Assembly: GCF_036825535.1 (NCBI RefSeq) | Contig: NZ_CP098812.1 | Coordinates: 496,001-560,000 of the forward strand | Source: Parasalinivibrio latis | GTDB taxonomy: Bacteria; Pseudomonadota; Gammaproteobacteria; Enterobacterales; Vibrionaceae | Length of the DNA: 64,000 nucleotides | Reading direction: 5' to 3' | Part shown: positions 62,180 to 64,000 of the stretch, one piece after another | How positions within the stretch are numbered: the first letter of the stretch is position 1 | How the letters are laid out: each line of letters begins with the position of its first letter | The notes under the pieces: generated by a model | The model's database searches: none | Seen by the model: the letters and a program-made list of their open reading frames with translations, nothing else | Told to the model about the DNA's origin: nothing | Translations under genes and position numbers: made by a program

Positions 62180-63496
62180 ATGGCCCGTTTTTTTAAACCC
62201 CAGAAGAAAAAAGCTCTCGATACCCAGCATAAATCCCTGACAGTAACCCGACTTGACCACCATGGTGACGGTATCGGTTTTCTTGATAAGCGCCCTGTGT
62301 TTGTACCCGGTGTGCTGCCTGGGGAAGAGGCTCTGGTCCAGTTGGTTGAGCAAAAGAAAAACTATGCCCGGGCACGCCTGATAAAGCGCCTTTCAGACTC
62401 TCCTGAGCGGGTAAAGCCGGTTTGTCCCCATTATGCTGAATGCGGTGGCTGTAACCTCCAGCACTGTGACCATGACGCCCAGGTGTCGCACAAGCAGGCA
62501 GTGCTGGCGGATCTGATGAATAAGCTTGCCGGTGCCTCGGCAACACAGGACGCACCATTGACATCGTCTCCGCTCGGTTACCGCAGGCGAGCACGTCTCA
62601 GTCTTCGCGTCGGCAAAGATGGTGCCTTGCAGATGGGTTTCCGCCGCCGCGGTGCAGACAATATCGTTGATGTCGAGGTTTGCCCGGTCATGAGCCAACC
62701 CCTGCAGGCGCTTCTTGAGCCGCTACGGAAGCTGTTTGGCAGCCTTCGTGGCCGCCGTGTCCTGGGGCATGCTGAGCTGGCAGAAGGGGCATACGGCGTT
62801 GTGTTGCTGGTGCGGACTACCAAGGCACTGGTCGTTGATGACGTTGTGTCCCTGACCGGTTTTGCCGAAAACGCAGGTATCACGCTGTACATCCACCAGG
62901 GCAATGATGCACCGGTTCGGGTAAGTGGTAACCAGCCCGCCTATAATCTGGGCGAACTGTCCCTGGCATTTGAACCGACTGACTTTATTCAGGTCAATGG
63001 AAGCGTAAACGAAAAAATGGTTGCCCAGGCACTGGCGTGGCTGGATGTACAGCCTGACGATCGGGTACTTGATCTGTTCAGCGGTGTGGGCAATTTCAGC
63101 CTGCCGCTGGCTGAAATTGCATCGGCAGTCGTTGGTGTTGAAGGTGTCGATGAAATGGTGGAACGGGCTGCGGCGAATGCCCGGCGGAACCGTCAGGAGA
63201 ACGTGGCGTTTTACCAGGCCAACCTGGAAGAGCTACCGCACAGTGCACCGTGGACGAAAGAAAAATTCACAAAAGTCTTACTGGATCCGGCCCGAGCCGG
63301 GGCTGCAGGTGCTATGGAGTTTGTGGCACAATTGCGTCCAGAACGTATCGTTTATGTGTCTTGTAATCCGGCCACTTTGTCGCGGGACAGCCAACAACTG
63401 CTGTCAGCCGGGTACAAGCTAGAAAAGCTGGGCATGCTCGACATGTTCCCACACACCGGACACTTGGAGTCGATGGCGCTTTTCGTCAAATCATAA
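62180..63496 (+). CDS. rlmD: 23S rRNA m5U1939 methyltransferase RlmD
   Basis: SAM-dependent rRNA methyltransferase with a 4Fe-4S cluster, 438 residues. The N-terminal TRAM domain is followed by the Cys ligands 82, 88, 91 in CPHYAECGGC and one near 173 (VEVCPVM). SAM motif LDLFSGVGNFSLPLA is near 298-312 and the catalytic Cys is in YVSCNPATLSRD near 397. It lies 49 bp before relA, the conserved order. Confidence 0.97.
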   Translation: MARFFKPQKKKALDTQHKSLTVTRLDHHGDGIGFLDKRPVFVPGVLPGEEALVQLVEQKKNYARARLIKRLSDSPERVKPVCPHYAECGGCNLQHCDHDAQVSHKQAVLADLMNKLAGASATQDAPLTSSPLGYRRRARLSLRVGKDGALQMGFRRRGADNIVDVEVCPVMSQPLQALLEPLRKLFGSLRGRRVLGHAELAEGAYGVVLLVRTTKALVVDDVVSLTGFAENAGITLYIHQGNDAPVRVSGNQPAYNLGELSLAFEPTDFIQVNGSVNEKMVAQALAWLDVQPDDRVLDLFSGVGNFSLPLAEIASAVVGVEGVDEMVERAAANARRNRQENVAFYQANLEELPHSAPWTKEKFTKVLLDPARAGAAGAMEFVAQLRPERIVYVSCNPATLSRDSQQLLSAGYKLEKLGMLDMFPHTGHLESMALFVKS

Positions 63497-63544
63497 TGCT
63501 GCAGGCAACCCCGCCTGCACAGAGGAATTAGCAGGAAACAAAGC

Positions 63545-64000
63545 ATGGTTGCAATTCGTGGGGCGCACCTTAAGGAAAATGAAGAATTTACCCTCGAAGG
63601 ATGGGTTAACAGCCTAAGCCAGGATGTACAGACATCTGCTGCCCTGACGTCCGCTTACCAGCAGGCGTTAAAACTGGGCACTGAAGAACAGTTGGCAATG
63701 CCGCTCTGGCGTGGCCGGGAAATGATTGAGATCCTGGTTACCCTCAGTATGGACACCGATACTCTGGTGGCAGCCCTGTTGTTCCCGCTTGCCGAATCGG
63801 GCCTCCTGAAGCGGGAAACCCTGGAAGAAAACTATAACCCGGATGTGGTCAAACTGATTGACGGTGTCCGGGAAATGGCGGCTATACGCCAGCTCAATGC
63901 CAGCGCAGAGGGTTCTGCCACGGCCACCCAGGTGGACAATGTCCGCCGTATGCTGTTGTCGATGGTGGAAGACTTCCGCTGTGTGATTATCAAGCTGGCA
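63545..64000 (+). CDS. relA: GTP pyrophosphokinase RelA (partial)
   Basis: The first 152 codons are in the window; the gene runs off the right edge. The translation starts MVAIRGAHLKENEEFTLEGW and contains LWRGREMIEILVTLSMDTDT, LLFPLAESG and NVRRMLLSMVEDFRCVIIKLA, which match E. coli RelA. The N-terminal HD region lacks the His-Asp pair of SpoT, as in RelA, so it would be a ppGpp synthetase without hydrolase. AGGAATTAGCAGG provides the ribosome site. Confidence 0.95.
   Translation, partial: MVAIRGAHLKENEEFTLEGWVNSLSQDVQTSAALTSAYQQALKLGTEEQLAMPLWRGREMIEILVTLSMDTDTLVAALLFPLAESGLLKRETLEENYNPDVVKLIDGVREMAAIRQLNASAEGSATATQVDNVRRMLLSMVEDFRCVIIKLA

Noticed and set aside
1..64000. CRISPR array, prophage, integron or tRNA genes
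   Set aside because: No regularly spaced repeats, phage genes, integrase or tRNA cloverleaf with CCA-side pairing were found on reading.

Overview
The window reads as chromosomal DNA of a marine gammaproteobacterium, most likely Vibrionaceae (Vibrio, Photobacterium, Grimontia or Enterovibrio type). The gene order rsmE-gshB-yqgE-ruvX, epd-pgk-fbaA-mscS-argO/argP-yggE, serA-rpiA, fau-6S RNA-zapA, ygfB-ubiH-ubiI, ygfZ/sdhE-cptA, nadB/rpoE-rseABC-lepA-lepB-rnc-era-recO-pdxJ-acpS and barA/rlmD-relA is the enterobacterial/vibrio order, and the proteins look close to their E. coli counterparts. The genus cannot be fixed by reading alone.

Layout. 1-5.2 kb (minus strand): Holliday-junction resolvase (cut by the window edge), YqgE, glutathione synthetase, RsmE, endonuclease I, SprT and MetK, the last with a MetJ operator. 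5.4-16 kb: transketolase, a palindromic MITE-like element, an OsmC-family protein, the epd-pgk-fbaA glycolytic operon, MscS, and the ArgO/ArgP pair with a SIMPL-domain protein. 16-30 kb: serA, rpiA, fau, 6S RNA, zapA, ubiquinone hydroxylases, an orphan gcvH, a LysR/YbaK pair, ygfZ, sdhE-cptA and nadB. 29-38 kb (plus strand): the sigma-E operon, lepA-lepB-rnc-era-recO and pdxJ-acpS.

38.4-56.4 kb is an aryl polyene (APE) pigment gene cluster. It has a 17-gene minus-strand operon (apeC-apeR order plus an aromatic amino acid ammonia-lyase) and a divergent three-gene arm (lipoprotein, O-methyltransferase-like protein, flavin halogenase-like protein). Together they encode precursor supply, ACP loading, a type II polyene synthase, lipid attachment and export.

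The most interesting structure is at the borders of this cluster. A 42-bp segment of the pdxJ 3' end is repeated exactly, 19,029 bp away, on the far side of the cluster. Beside that second copy lie a decayed 3' end of barA and a 5'-truncated second acpS that is only about 61% identical to the intact one. Beyond these come a PAS-GGDEF protein with a degenerate GGDEF domain and the full-length barA. I read this as a pdxJ'-acpS-APE-barA' segment from a relative that was recombined into the recipient's pdxJ/acpS-GGDEF-barA locus. It displaced and broke the resident acpS, so the island now carries the only intact acpS in view.

62-64 kb: rlmD and the start of relA.
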